Source: an uncultured Gammaproteobacteria bacterium (lineage in GTDB: Bacteria; Pseudomonadota; Gammaproteobacteria; Pseudomonadales; Halieaceae). Taken from it: a stretch of DNA of 58,769 nucleotides. Both the position numbers and the translations under genes were made by a program. The DNA lies in contig CABYJX010000005.1 in assembly GCA_902519405.1 (NCBI GenBank), positions 1 through 58,769 of the forward strand. Direction: 5' to 3'. This document shows, one piece after another, positions 27,544 to 35,659 of the stretch. The notes beneath the pieces are model-generated. The model saw nothing but the letters and a program-made list of their open reading frames with translations. It was not told the DNA's origin and did not search any database. Numbering within the stretch: position 1 is the stretch's first letter; every line of letters begins with the position of its first letter.

Positions 27544-28965
27544 TTAGTCAGGTAGCACTATCGCCTTTAGTTCTTGATACTCACTAAGCCCAGCTTCACC
27601 CCATTCTCGGCCATTACCCGAGCCTTTATAGCCTCCAAAGGGTGCGTTAAGTCGAAAATAGCTACCTTGGATAAAACATTGACCAGCTCTAAGTCGATGA
27701 GCAATTTTTATTGCTTCTTCAGTATTTTCAGCCCAGACTGCTGAAGAGAGCCCGTACTCGAGTTCATTGGCTATCTCGATGGCTTCGTCGATTGAGTCAT
27801 ATGCAATCATGCACAAAACCGGACCAAAGATTTCTTCCTTAGCGATCACCATTTCTCGATCTACATCGGCAAAGACTGTTGGTGAAATATACGCGCCAGT
27901 AGACAGACCTCTCGGAAACTCATTGCCTCCAATAAGCAATTTGGCACCAGAGTCGATCCCTTTTTGAATATAATCAACTACTCGTTCACGTTGGATCATT
28001 GAGGCGAGTGGTCCTACCGTAGTTTCTTTGGAATTGGGATCACCCACCACATGTTCATTAGCACATCTGGTAGCAATATCGATTGCCTCCTGATATTGGG
28101 ACCGAGGGACTAACATTCTCGTTAAGGCATCGCATGTTTGCCCAGTATTTAACATAACGTTATCGACACCGTATTTTATCGCGGCATGGAGGTCAGCGCC
28201 CTCGCCAATGATGAAGGCTGATTTTCCTCCCATCTCTTGGCAGACACGTTTTATGGTTGGCGCAGCATTCATAGCTACAGAGACTCCGGATGAGGTAGAT
28301 CCGGTAAATGAAACCATATGAACTAAAGGATGCGATGACATTTTGGGGCCAATTTCAGAACCAACTCCGGTTAGTAGGTTAAACACGCCCCCTGGTAATC
28401 CAACGGAGTCAACAATCTCTGCCATGATTATATCTTGTATCGGCGTCTGCTCAGCGGGTTTGACTATCATGGTACATCCGGCTGCTAGTGCAGGTGCTAC
28501 TTTCCCAACCATTTGGAGTAGGGGATAGTTCCAAGGATTGATCAGTGCACAAACGCCTATCGGTTCTCGCGCTAATAAAAAACCGTCTTCGTCTTGTTCC
28601 GAATCGATATTCCTGGCAAGGTCTGCATAGTATCTTACAGCCTCAATAGGACCCTCAATCTGAACCTCATATGCTAAGTGCCTAGGAATGCCCATAGTCT
28701 GAACGTGAGCTTCGACAAAATCCTCTTTTCTGGATTCCATTTTATCGGCAATTTCAAGCATAAAATCTGATCGTTCCATTCCCGATGTGTTGGCCCACCC
28801 TGGGAATGCTCCATGCGCAGCTGCTGCAGCATCGTTAACGTCGGTCTCTGTTGCACATGCCATAAGCGCATGAGTCTCCAGATTTGCGGGATTAATGACA
28901 GGCATAGTTTTGTTGCTTGATGGAGCTGTCCATGTACCGTCAATGTAGAACTTATTTGCCTTCAT
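27544..28965 (-). CDS. Aldehyde dehydrogenase family protein
   Basis: A 473-residue NAD(P)-dependent aldehyde dehydrogenase. The catalytic Cys is C278 in NTGQTC, the general base Glu is E244 in QEMGGKSA, and the oxyanion Asn is N146 in INPWNYP. The cofactor site is seen in FTGSTSSG. The family oxidises aldehydes to acids; the best analogues by motif are broad-range or betaine/aminoaldehyde-like enzymes, without certainty. AAGGA precedes the ATG by 8 bases. The small DUF4345 gene lies upstream on the same strand and could be co-transcribed. Confidence 0.95.
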   Translation of the reverse strand: MKANKFYIDGTWTAPSSNKTMPVINPANLETHALMACATETDVNDAAAAAHGAFPGWANTSGMERSDFMLEIADKMESRKEDFVEAHVQTMGIPRHLAYEVQIEGPIEAVRYYADLARNIDSEQDEDGFLLAREPIGVCALINPWNYPLLQMVGKVAPALAAGCTMIVKPAEQTPIQDIIMAEIVDSVGLPGGVFNLLTGVGSEIGPKMSSHPLVHMVSFTGSTSSGVSVAMNAAPTIKRVCQEMGGKSAFIIGEGADLHAAIKYGVDNVMLNTGQTCDALTRMLVPRSQYQEAIDIATRCANEHVVGDPNSKETTVGPLASMIQRERVVDYIQKGIDSGAKLLIGGNEFPRGLSTGAYISPTVFADVDREMVIAKEEIFGPVLCMIAYDSIDEAIEIANELEYGLSSAVWAENTEEAIKIAHRLRAGQCFIQGSYFRLNAPFGGYKGSGNGREWGEAGLSEYQELKAIVLPD

Positions 28966-29019
28966 TTGTTCCGTCCTTAAAGTGTTCAGAAGGGTCTAAA
29001 CGTTATGTAATCAATTTGC

Positions 29020-29412
29020 TTAATCGCTGAAATGGCCTTTTTCTCTAACAAAAACTATCCCAGAGATGACCATGGTAGCCAGTTCATAAATGAGGGCGCC
29101 GACTGTGTAACTCGTCCATTCATCACTACCGACAATTTGAGAGATTAGTCTAGTTACCCCTACAAAACCGATTACAATGAACAGGGCTAAAAGTCCTGCC
29201 CGGTAGTAATTCGCATTGATAACCGCTATCAAGCAGAAGAGGCCAAATCCCATTTGAAGTCCTCCATACATCGCTCCGATTTCAGCAAAGGCACTTGCGC
29301 CTTCCATCACAAGGCCTGCATTGGATGCTGCTATCGATGGATCGTAGAAGCAGGCCAACCCATAACCAATGAACAGCAACGATGAGAAACCAAGGATTCC
29401 TTTTCCGATCAT
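29020..29412 (-). CDS. DUF4345 small membrane protein
   Basis: A 130-residue protein with four predicted membrane helices. The pattern GYGLACFYDPSIAASNAGL, EIGAMYGGLQMGFGLFCL and GFVGVTRLISQIV matches DUF4345-type proteins, which have no known function. GGAG lies nine bases before the ATG. It precedes the aldehyde dehydrogenase by 54 bases on the same strand. Confidence 0.82.
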   Translation of the reverse strand: MIGKGILGFSSLLFIGYGLACFYDPSIAASNAGLVMEGASAFAEIGAMYGGLQMGFGLFCLIAVINANYYRAGLLALFIVIGFVGVTRLISQIVGSDEWTSYTVGALIYELATMVISGIVFVREKGHFSD

Positions 29413-29564
29413 AGTTTTAGTCTCCGAGTATTTGTGTTAACCCTATCACAATACTGTTTGAGAAATGAATTGTTTGAAGAATGACTGTACTTTACACTAA
29501 CAGTTTCTTTTACCCAGACTGGCTTCGTGTTTTGCCTGCTAATTTGGGTATTGCTAAGTAAAAT

Positions 29565-29640
29565 GGGGCTATAGCTCAGCTGGGAGAGCGCAACACTGGC
29601 AGTGTTGAGGTCGGCGGTTCGATCCCGCCTAGCTCCACCA
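29565..29640 (+). tRNA. tRNA-Ala (anticodon GGC)
   Basis: A 76-base cloverleaf ending in an encoded CCA. The acceptor arm GGGGCTA pairs with TAGCTCC with one G-U pair, the D-arm is AGCTCAGCTGGGAGAGC, the anticodon stem CAACA/TGTTG encloses CTGGCAG with anticodon GGC at 29598-29600, and the T-arm is GGCGG-TTCGATC-CCGCC. It reads GCC (and GCU) alanine codons. No second tRNA or att-like duplication was seen beside it. Confidence 0.98.
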
Positions 29641-29797
29641 AGGCACGCTATCAACAGCTCTCGTAGTGGCACCCTTAATCTGAAAAGAGAACTGCAAAGG
29701 TAACAGTTTGTCGACGATCTGTAGTTGGAGGGTTAGCGGGTGAATCTGGTTACTTTTGATAGTGAGGGGTTTGTTTTGATTATTTAGGGTATATCGG

Positions 29798-29920
29798 ATG
29801 GAAACACAGGAATTACGTTTAGCTCAAGATTACGCTGATGAGAATGCTGTCGCATTGGAGGATGTAATCGAAAAAATTCGAGCTGGGGAACTTAAAGGAA
29901 AAATTGATGACAACCAGTAG
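29798..29920 (+). CDS. Small 40-residue ORF, possibly truncated by an amber codon
   Basis: An open frame of 40 codons begins with ATG and is rich in Glu, Lys and Asp (EDVIEKIRAGELKGKIDD). The ending resembles the IxxGxxxGxxxDGxW motif of small cytosolic proteins, where a Trp would follow DDNQ; here that position is TAG. Changing TAG to TGG would add LLDEIMI before the next stop at 29944. A weak TAGGG lies upstream. It may be a real small protein, a truncated gene, or chance. Bases 29641-29797 between the tRNA and this ORF show nothing else. Confidence 0.4.
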   Translation: METQELRLAQDYADENAVALEDVIEKIRAGELKGKIDDNQ

Positions 29921-30115
29921 TTGCTGGACGAAATCATGATTTAAATCGTTTGACAGCTGCAAAAACACTCAGTCGTCACTGAACCAAGTCTCTTAGACAA
30001 GTCAAAGGCCGAAAGACGAAAAGAACCTCTAATTATTGAGTAGAATCAGTATCCTGGGATAGACTATCTTTGACTGAATTAACAATCTTTAGCTTAACGG
30101 TGATGGAGTAATGGG
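29921..30115. other. Non-coding stretch before the pentapeptide-repeat gene
   Basis: No gene was found. A perfect TTGACA at 29950-29955 lacks a convincing -10 at 17 bases. A second TTGACT is at 30070-30075 with a weak -10, and may be the promoter of the following gene. No terminator or RNA motif was recognised. Confidence 0.4.
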
Positions 30116-30628
30116 GTGGCTAAGAGGGACTGTTTAATCTTTTTAGATCGTAATCACTATGCATTCTTTTTAGTTGTCGTTGTTCTTCTCCTAGCTCCTT
30201 TTACGTGTTGGAATGTCAGTGCATTTGATAAGATAGATTTAGAGAATCTTAAGAAAAATAATGCATGTAATTCTTGTGATTTGAGAGATTCGGATCTTAG
30301 TCAATCGAATCTTCTAGTTGCGGATTTAGGTGGGGCCGATCTAAGAGGAGTAGATTTTTCTAGAGCTAATTTAAGCGGTGTTAATTTCAGCAAAGCTAAT
30401 CTTAACGGTGCTGATTTTACTGACTCTGTGCTTTTAGGTGCGAATTTGCGACGGGCTAATCTTCGAGATGCTAATTTCTATCAGGCGGACCTAGGGAGCG
30501 CGGATCTTCGTAATGCTGATGTGGAGGGAGCAAATTTCTTTAAAGCAGATCTGAGTAATGCAAAAATTGACGGTGTTAATATTGAGAAGGCTCGTTGCCG
30601 ATCCACTTGGTGTGGACCGCGACGGTAA
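30116..30628 (+). CDS. Exported pentapeptide-repeat protein
   Basis: A 170-residue protein with a signal peptide (hydrophobic stretch AFFLVVVVLLLAPFTC, cleavage near SAFD), then a Cys-containing segment NACNSCDLRDSD, then about 20 pentapeptide repeats of the A(D/N)Lxx type (for example ADLRGVDFSRANLSGVNFSK). These fold into a right-handed beta helix. The C-terminus adds CRSTWCGPRR. Function is unknown; periplasmic location is inferred from the signal. GTG start with GGAG eight bases upstream. A small membrane-protein gene follows after 12 bases. Confidence 0.9.
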   Translation: MAKRDCLIFLDRNHYAFFLVVVVLLLAPFTCWNVSAFDKIDLENLKKNNACNSCDLRDSDLSQSNLLVADLGGADLRGVDFSRANLSGVNFSKANLNGADFTDSVLLGANLRRANLRDANFYQADLGSADLRNADVEGANFFKADLSNAKIDGVNIEKARCRSTWCGPRR

Positions 30629-30640
30629 ATAGGAGTCAAT

Positions 30641-30841
30641 ATGACTTTGCTGTGTAAGGTAGAAGTAATGTGTACTCAAGGTGAAGTTAATTGGGTCATG
30701 TTTGCTGTGATGATTCCCTTAGTGTTGCTCACGCTATTAATTACTATTTTTTGTTTCACGTTCTTACTAGGCATGTTAAGGAGCTGGATACATCGATTCT
30801 TTCGGCAACCCAAATCTATTGACAAAGACCCCGATATTTAG
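30641..30841 (+). CDS. Small single-pass membrane protein
   Basis: A 66-residue protein with one strong hydrophobic helix (about residues 19-46) and a basic, then acidic C-terminal tail (RSWIHRFFRQPKSIDKDPDI). A clear AGGAG lies seven bases before the ATG, and it follows the pentapeptide-repeat gene by 12 bases, so it is likely real and co-transcribed. I do not recognise a family; a partner or anchor of the upstream protein is possible. Confidence 0.65.
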   Translation: MTLLCKVEVMCTQGEVNWVMFAVMIPLVLLTLLITIFCFTFLLGMLRSWIHRFFRQPKSIDKDPDI

Positions 30842-31020
30842 CGTTTATGATAGTAATTTTTAGATTCTAGATTAGGACTACCGCTCGGTACTTTATTGTC
30901 GTTAAGTTTTTATGGATTATCTGAGTTTCTCAAGTAAACTTTCTAAACCAATAAAGAACTTATAGGTGTGCCATTCGCACATCATTGCGTATATCTTCTC
31001 TAAACAGGAAAACAAACACC

Positions 31021-31542
31021 ATGAATGATACTGTTTTTGACGCCGTTATAAAATCATATCTACAAATCCTTCCGGCAATAGATCATTGCCTAGATAAGGG
31101 TCGAGATCATTTCAAAGCAGAGGCCCGTCCACTAGAGTCTATAGTCACGACTCGTCTCTATGAAGACATGGCACCTTTTCATTTCCAGATTGTGTGTATG
31201 ATGCATCAGTGTGTGGGTGCAGTCAGCGGATTAAGGAGCGGTGCTTTTTCTCCGCCGAGTCAGGAAATCATTTTTGACTACGATGGTTTGCAAACACTTT
31301 TAAAGGAAGGGATAAAATCTATTGAAGCTGTTTCAGTTGATGAGTTCACATCCTTATGTGAGGGAGAGATAATATTTACGACTAAGAGTTTTACCCTGAA
31401 GTTTTCCTCCATAGACTTCTTATTGAGCTTTTCTCTGCCAAACTTTTACTTTCATGCCACGACTACATACGATATTTTGAGAATGCAAGGTGTTCCACTT
31501 GGGAAATTGGATTTTCTTGGAAAGATGCGTTATCGAGAGTAA
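31021..31542 (+). CDS. DUF1993 domain protein
   Basis: A 173-residue soluble protein of the DUF1993 group. Typical segments are LPAIDHCLDKGRDHF near the start, RLYEDMAPFHFQIVCMMHQ with conserved His, AVSGLRSG, and the late NFYFHATTTYDILRMQGVPLGKLDFLG. The fold resembles DinB-like four-helix metal proteins, but the function is unknown. The ATG at 31021 fits the family length and follows an AGGA-type site; an in-frame TTG at 30985 would add 12 residues. Confidence 0.88.
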   Translation: MNDTVFDAVIKSYLQILPAIDHCLDKGRDHFKAEARPLESIVTTRLYEDMAPFHFQIVCMMHQCVGAVSGLRSGAFSPPSQEIIFDYDGLQTLLKEGIKSIEAVSVDEFTSLCEGEIIFTTKSFTLKFSSIDFLLSFSLPNFYFHATTTYDILRMQGVPLGKLDFLGKMRYRE

Positions 31543-31592
31543 TCTTTTCGTTTTTAAGACAGCTCTTTAGGTAATTATCTGGGGTAGGGTTT

Positions 31593-32110
31593 GTGCAATA
31601 TCTTCGTTACCAGGAACAGGACTGTACTTTAACGCTGGGTCAAGGCATAGAGGAATATACAAATTATCTAATCTCGATTGGAAGAAAGGTGATGGAGGAT
31701 CAATAGGTTTCCTCATTAATCGTAGAACACGACGCGACACATGTCATTTTTGGTTTGGATACATCATTAGAGCTGGAATCCCTTTTGGATACCTGGGTTC
31801 TTACTGGGTGTAGTTGGAAGATTCTGTATATTTTAGGATATGGCAAGCTGCCCGAGATCAAAGCGTTATACAGCGCTATTTATAGAGAAATAGGCCTAGT
31901 AGGTTTCTTGAGATTGTATCTTAATCTTATTCCTGGCAAATGGGAGGTATTTCGTCGATCGCGAGATATGCACAAAAATGGCCTTTCAACTTTCCCAAGG
32001 AATTCATGAACTTAAGAATTTCAGATCTCAGAGAGGAATATGGAATCGAGATACTATCCTTAGAAGAGAGATCACTGTCAATTCCTATTGAATGGTCTGG
32101 AAAATACTAG
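31593..32110 (+). pseudogene. Coq4-like gene, disrupted by an amber codon and a frameshift
   Basis: Reading from the GTG at 31593, a Coq4-type protein can be followed in three pieces. The first (LRYQEQDCTLTLGQGIEEY) ends at TAG 31704-31706. The same frame then continues with the Coq4 metal motif HDxxHx11E, read as HDATHVIFGLDTSLELE (from 31728), and DTWVLTGCSWK...LPEIKALY. Near 31985-32005 the frame changes to one starting with KEFMNLRISDLREEYGIEI and ending at TAG 32108-32110. Two independent lesions make a dead gene likely. Coq4 proteins act in ubiquinone synthesis; this bacterial relative's role is not established. Confidence 0.75.
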
Positions 32111-32144
32111 GTCCTCTCGTCAGCTCTGTCTTAGCTAACTTCAT

Positions 32145-32378
32145 CTACCGACCGATTGAATCCATCATCATTTTAAATTCGGTATAACCACCTATCTTGT
32201 TACCATCTACAATTATTTGGGGAAATGTTTCAGCTTCCGGAAAGATTTCTAAAAAAGTATCTCTAGAAAAATCCTCCGCCAAAGTTTTATAACTGAAATC
32301 GCATCCCCTCATTTCTGCTAGAGCTTTTGCCGCATCGCAATAGGGGCACCACGGCTTACCATAAATCTCTACTTTCAT
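32145..32378 (-). CDS. Glutaredoxin
   Basis: A compact 77-residue glutaredoxin with the redox-active CPYC at residues 11-14, a TFPQIIVDG cis-proline turn and the GGYTEF glutathione-binding segment near the end. It reduces disulfides with glutathione. The length is typical of GrxC-like proteins. A short unrelated gene lies upstream on the same strand. Confidence 0.94.
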   Translation of the reverse strand: MKVEIYGKPWCPYCDAAKALAEMRGCDFSYKTLAEDFSRDTFLEIFPEAETFPQIIVDGNKIGGYTEFKMMMDSIGR

Positions 32379-32414
32379 AATATGCCACTAGGTTTCATGT
32401 TCTTGCTGTAATCT

Positions 32415-32714
32415 CTATTCTTCAGGTGATCGATTCCATTCGGCGTCAGTCAATTGGTTTGGAATATGACCAGATTCAAGTGATTCAATATCTTTACAGA
32501 TACTGTTGATTTTATCTTTACTGGAATCGGAGAGATCTTTGAGTCCGTGGAGTTGACAGGCAGTATACTTGAGCATTCTCTTATACATCTCTGCATTTTG
32601 AATTTCTGCGGCAAGAGCTTCAGTCTCTTTAATAACTCGCTGAAGACCTTCCTCACCTGCCTCAATCCCCTTTATAAGCTTCTCTTTTAGGTCTTTGGCC
32701 TCTTTCTCGTCCAT
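32415..32714 (-). CDS. Small helical hypothetical protein
   Basis: I do not recognise the family. The 99-residue reading is charged and strongly helical, with heptad-like stretches (EAKDLKEKLIKGIEAGEEGLQ, KETEALAAEIQNAEMYKR) that could form a coiled coil, and two cysteines. The ATG at 32714 has GGAAGGG about seven bases upstream; a GTG at 32768 in frame would add 18 residues. It lies 36 bases before the glutaredoxin gene. Confidence 0.6.
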   Translation of the reverse strand: MDEKEAKDLKEKLIKGIEAGEEGLQRVIKETEALAAEIQNAEMYKRMLKYTACQLHGLKDLSDSSKDKINSICKDIESLESGHIPNQLTDAEWNRSPEE

Positions 32715-32879
32715 ACGCTCGCCCTTCCTGTAATAGTTAAGTTTTACTCCGGGAATATCTACAGACACTCAATAGACTCTATCTTCCTTTTTTAGCACCA
32801 ATCAAACCAGTATGAATCTTTAATGGTAATTCTGGCAGAATGAAATTAATTTTGCTATCTCCATCTTTGGAACGCACTG

Positions 32880-34103
32880 TCAATTAACGAGTGATTGTCC
32901 CAGTTCTTGAAGATAGTCAATATAAGCAAGTTTAATCGTAGGATCAAAATTTTTCTGGTCGGCTGCTAGTTTCACGATAACCACCTGGTTCTTTGGATTG
33001 ATATAAATAGTCTGCCCCCAGATACCCCTGGCTAAAAAATCACCATCCCACTTACGAGGTGTCCACCATTGAAATTGGTATCCGGCTGTATTGGATGATT
33101 TTATATTATCTCCTGGCAAGAGGTGTGTCTCGGTCGGAGTAGTAGCTTTTTTAACCCATTCAGGGCTAACAATCTGTGTTTCCTCTCTTTTTCCTTTGTT
33201 AAGGAATAATAAACCAAGTTTTGCATAGTCTCGTGCAGAGGCCGACATTCCGCCCATTGCGAGCTCATGTCCTTGCTCGTCCAGTACCCAGTAGCCGGGA
33301 TGTTCCATCCCAAGGGGATGCCAAAGTTTCTTAACCATATAATCAGTTAATGACAGGCCTGTAACTCGAGCTAACAAGATTCCCAGTAGTTGTGTGTTTA
33401 TACTCGCATAATGATTATAAGTACCAGGCTGATTTTTTCGTTTAAGCGTATTTATATACTCAAGATATGACATCTGCATTACTAGCACGCCCATTTTATT
33501 GATATCAGAATTGGGATCAGTATATGTCTCATCGAAACGAACCCCTGAAGACATCTGAAGCACATGTTTTATAGTCACATCATCAAATGTATCGCTCGTA
33601 AGTTCTGGAAGATATTTCTTAATTGGATCTGATAGATCATCGATCAGCTTTTCTTCGAGTGCAATACCAACCAGCGTAGAGACAAACGATTTTGCAATAG
33701 AGAAAGATACGTGAACAGTATCTTTTGAGTCGCCATGGCGATATTCTTCGAAGACTATATTGCCGTTTTTTAGTATCAAAAAAGATGAGGTATCGGAAGT
33801 CTCAATAAATTCTTCAAGAGAAATCTCCTGTCCCAAAAACTTTCCTTTGAACTTAATCTCAGTGATTTCGGAATTAATTTGCCATGGAATCGGACCGGGT
33901 GTCATTGTCGATACCGGTGCAAATCGCTCCATATGTCGGAAATTTGCAAAAAGATCTCCTGTGAACATCGACATGAATTCTAGCTCAGGAGTATCAGACG
34001 GTGTTCCTCCTATGGTTACTGATTGAGCTAACGTAGATTTTGACATTTGCATGGTCAAAATGAGAATTATAAAAAAAACAGCTGCTCTGTAATTTATAGA
34101 CAT
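32880..34103 (-). CDS. Secreted serine hydrolase, beta-lactamase (class C) fold
   Basis: A 407-residue protein of the penicillin-binding/EstB/NylB-like family. It starts with a signal peptide (hydrophobic AAVFFIILILTMQM, cleavage near LAQS). The catalytic SxxK is S135-I-A-K138 and the Tyr motif is Y232 in NHYASINTQLLG; GMSASARDYAKLGLL is the usual downstream mark. The family includes esterases, amide hydrolases and peptidases; true beta-lactamase action is unlikely from sequence alone. The ATG at 34103 is preferred because it places the signal peptide at the N-terminus; a longer frame to 34214 looks spurious. Confidence 0.9.
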   Translation of the reverse strand: MSINYRAAVFFIILILTMQMSKSTLAQSVTIGGTPSDTPELEFMSMFTGDLFANFRHMERFAPVSTMTPGPIPWQINSEITEIKFKGKFLGQEISLEEFIETSDTSSFLILKNGNIVFEEYRHGDSKDTVHVSFSIAKSFVSTLVGIALEEKLIDDLSDPIKKYLPELTSDTFDDVTIKHVLQMSSGVRFDETYTDPNSDINKMGVLVMQMSYLEYINTLKRKNQPGTYNHYASINTQLLGILLARVTGLSLTDYMVKKLWHPLGMEHPGYWVLDEQGHELAMGGMSASARDYAKLGLLFLNKGKREETQIVSPEWVKKATTPTETHLLPGDNIKSSNTAGYQFQWWTPRKWDGDFLARGIWGQTIYINPKNQVVIVKLAADQKNFDPTIKLAYIDYLQELGQSLVN

Positions 34104-34260
34104 AATTAGTTTTCGGTAAGTAAATATTTCAGGAACGCAGTGTAGCATCATATCTGCGCCTGTCTGGGTGAGAATATGTGGTTTAATAGGTTGTGGTGAA
34201 GGACTGGTCACCAACTATTCGTCTTGTCACAAGCTTATTAAATAGTTGTAAAGGATAAAA

Positions 34261-35001
34261 TTGAGTACGCTAGTAGTGCAATCGCATATAGAACCCTTAC
34301 CTCATCCTTGGCTCGATCAATGTTTATCCTCTGTCCGGGAGTGGGCTAAAATTAGATCCTTTGATTATAGATTTGTTGGTGACGAAATTTTCCTATTAGT
34401 AGACTCATCTCTACGGAGCCGCTATAAGGATCGACCCGTCATATTAAGTGATCTTGCCAGATTGATTGAAATGGAGCGTGGATTGAGTGAGGGTTTCGAT
34501 GCCGTCATTTGGTTAGATGCCGACACATTAATAATGGAAATAGATCAATTCTTCCCGATAGAGAGTGAATTTGTCGTTGGTCGAGAGCATTGGATAGATC
34601 AAAAAAAGACCGGCACATATAGGGTCCGCTCAAAGGTACATAATGCCTATTTATACGCACAAAAAAGTAGTGTCTCATTACCTTTCTATATAAGTGTTGC
34701 TAGTAGATTTCTCAAAATCCATGAAGGGCGTGCTCCGGATCAGTTTATTGGGCCAAAATTATTAACGGCGTTACACAACGTCGTTCAATTTGAAATTCAG
34801 GAAACTGCAGCTGCTCTCTCTCCAGCTGTTATTAAGGACGTGATAAATGGAGGAGGTGCTGCCCAAGAGCTTCTCGTGTCGTCTTCAAAGTACGCTCCTT
34901 TGGCAGTTAATTTATGCGCATCTTCTGTTCGAAAAGGAGAGCTACGAGATGAGAATATATTGAAGTTTATTACAATGGCCCAAGGCCTAAGCACAAAATA
35001 G
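34261..35001 (+). CDS. Putative glycosyltransferase-like protein
   Basis: A 246-residue soluble protein. A DAD motif at residues 86-88 inside FDAVIWLDADTLIM, a possible nucleotide-sugar and metal site, and the order LSDLARLIEMERGL before it resemble GT-A fold transferases acting on polysaccharide or glycolipid. The second half is less typical. TTG start, with AAAGGAT six bases upstream, looks sound. No polysaccharide genes surround it, so the role is open. Confidence in the fold is moderate. Confidence 0.55.
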   Translation: MSTLVVQSHIEPLPHPWLDQCLSSVREWAKIRSFDYRFVGDEIFLLVDSSLRSRYKDRPVILSDLARLIEMERGLSEGFDAVIWLDADTLIMEIDQFFPIESEFVVGREHWIDQKKTGTYRVRSKVHNAYLYAQKSSVSLPFYISVASRFLKIHEGRAPDQFIGPKLLTALHNVVQFEIQETAAALSPAVIKDVINGGGAAQELLVSSSKYAPLAVNLCASSVRKGELRDENILKFITMAQGLSTK

Positions 35002-35031
35002 GAGACTATCGAGTTGGGAGTCCTGGAAGTC

Positions 35032-35361
35032 TTAGTCGCTTTCCTTCGACTTTTCAATTCGATCAAGGTCAATTTGACCTATTTCTTGCTTCGACTCTGG
35101 GACTTGCATGTCACCAGATTGTAGCTCCGCATCGATAATAGTATTTGAGATCGAGTCTCCTGCTCCACCATATAATTGACCTTTCTTACTATAGAGTCCC
35201 AGCCCATCTTCCGTTGGTTCGCTAGGGGTATATGAGTCGAGCATAGCATTGAGGGGGTTCTCAGCCTCGGTCTTCTTGGTTTGAGTAACCTGATTGTTAA
35301 TATTCGTTATTGGGGTAGACGCGTATCCTGCCGGTCCAGATCCATTAATTTCGATACCCAT
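35032..35361 (-). CDS. Small acidic hypothetical protein
   Basis: I do not recognise this 109-residue protein. It is acidic, low in hydrophobic residues and probably largely disordered (MGIEINGSGPAGYAST at the start, many Glu, Asp, Ser and Gln after). No Cys, membrane helix or signal peptide was seen. A GAG-type ribosome site precedes the ATG. It lies tail-to-tail with the glycosyltransferase-like gene, 30 bases apart. Confidence 0.5.
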   Translation of the reverse strand: MGIEINGSGPAGYASTPITNINNQVTQTKKTEAENPLNAMLDSYTPSEPTEDGLGLYSKKGQLYGGAGDSISNTIIDAELQSGDMQVPESKQEIGQIDLDRIEKSKESD

Positions 35362-35450
35362 TTTGATATCTCAAATAAACTAAAGTCACGCAGGTTATCA
35401 AATTGAAACCACGATGCAAAGTGCTTACTGCATATAGTCAGGAGGCATAT

Positions 35451-35495
35451 ATGAATGTCAAAAAACATAATCAGCTCTGGGTTTACCTGAGCTGA
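35451..35495 (+). other. 14-codon mini-ORF with strong ribosome site and overlapping hairpin
   Basis: In a 298-base region without a recognised gene (35362-35659), AGGAGG lies close before an ATG that opens a 14-residue frame (MNVKKHNQLWVYLS). A 7-bp inverted repeat TCAGCTC/GAGCTGA (35471-35495 region) covers its 3' end and stop. This could be a leader peptide, a small RNA feature or chance. There is no plus-strand gene directly downstream for it to control. The rest of the region shows nothing else. Confidence 0.3.
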
Positions 35496-35659
35496 GCAAG
35501 TTCTCTCTTTTCTTATGCCCACTCGTTAACTAGATCATCTTGGAAAAATTTAAAGTTAGCAAAGATAAATTTACTAAAGGCGACTTTTTTTATCGAAATT
35601 CAACCCATCGTCATCACATATCAGTCGCTATTAGTGTGCTTAAATTATGCCCTAATCCT

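Noticed and set aside
29409-29672. Minus-strand 87-residue ORF across the tRNA-Ala
   Set aside because: It runs through the tRNA gene on the opposite strand and has no family-like features; the tRNA explains the sequence.
29641-29797. Integration attachment site beside tRNA-Ala
   Set aside because: No integrase, no repeat of the tRNA 3' end and no mobile genes were seen downstream.
31704-31706. Reassigned TAG codon (genetic code change)
   Set aside because: TAG interrupts only the Coq4-like remnant and perhaps the 40-residue ORF, while many intact genes end in TAG, for example the class III aminotransferase at 17172-17174. A code change does not fit.
34104-34214. N-terminal extension of the serine hydrolase
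   Set aside because: It would place the signal peptide 37 residues inside the protein; the ATG at 34103 is consistent with export.
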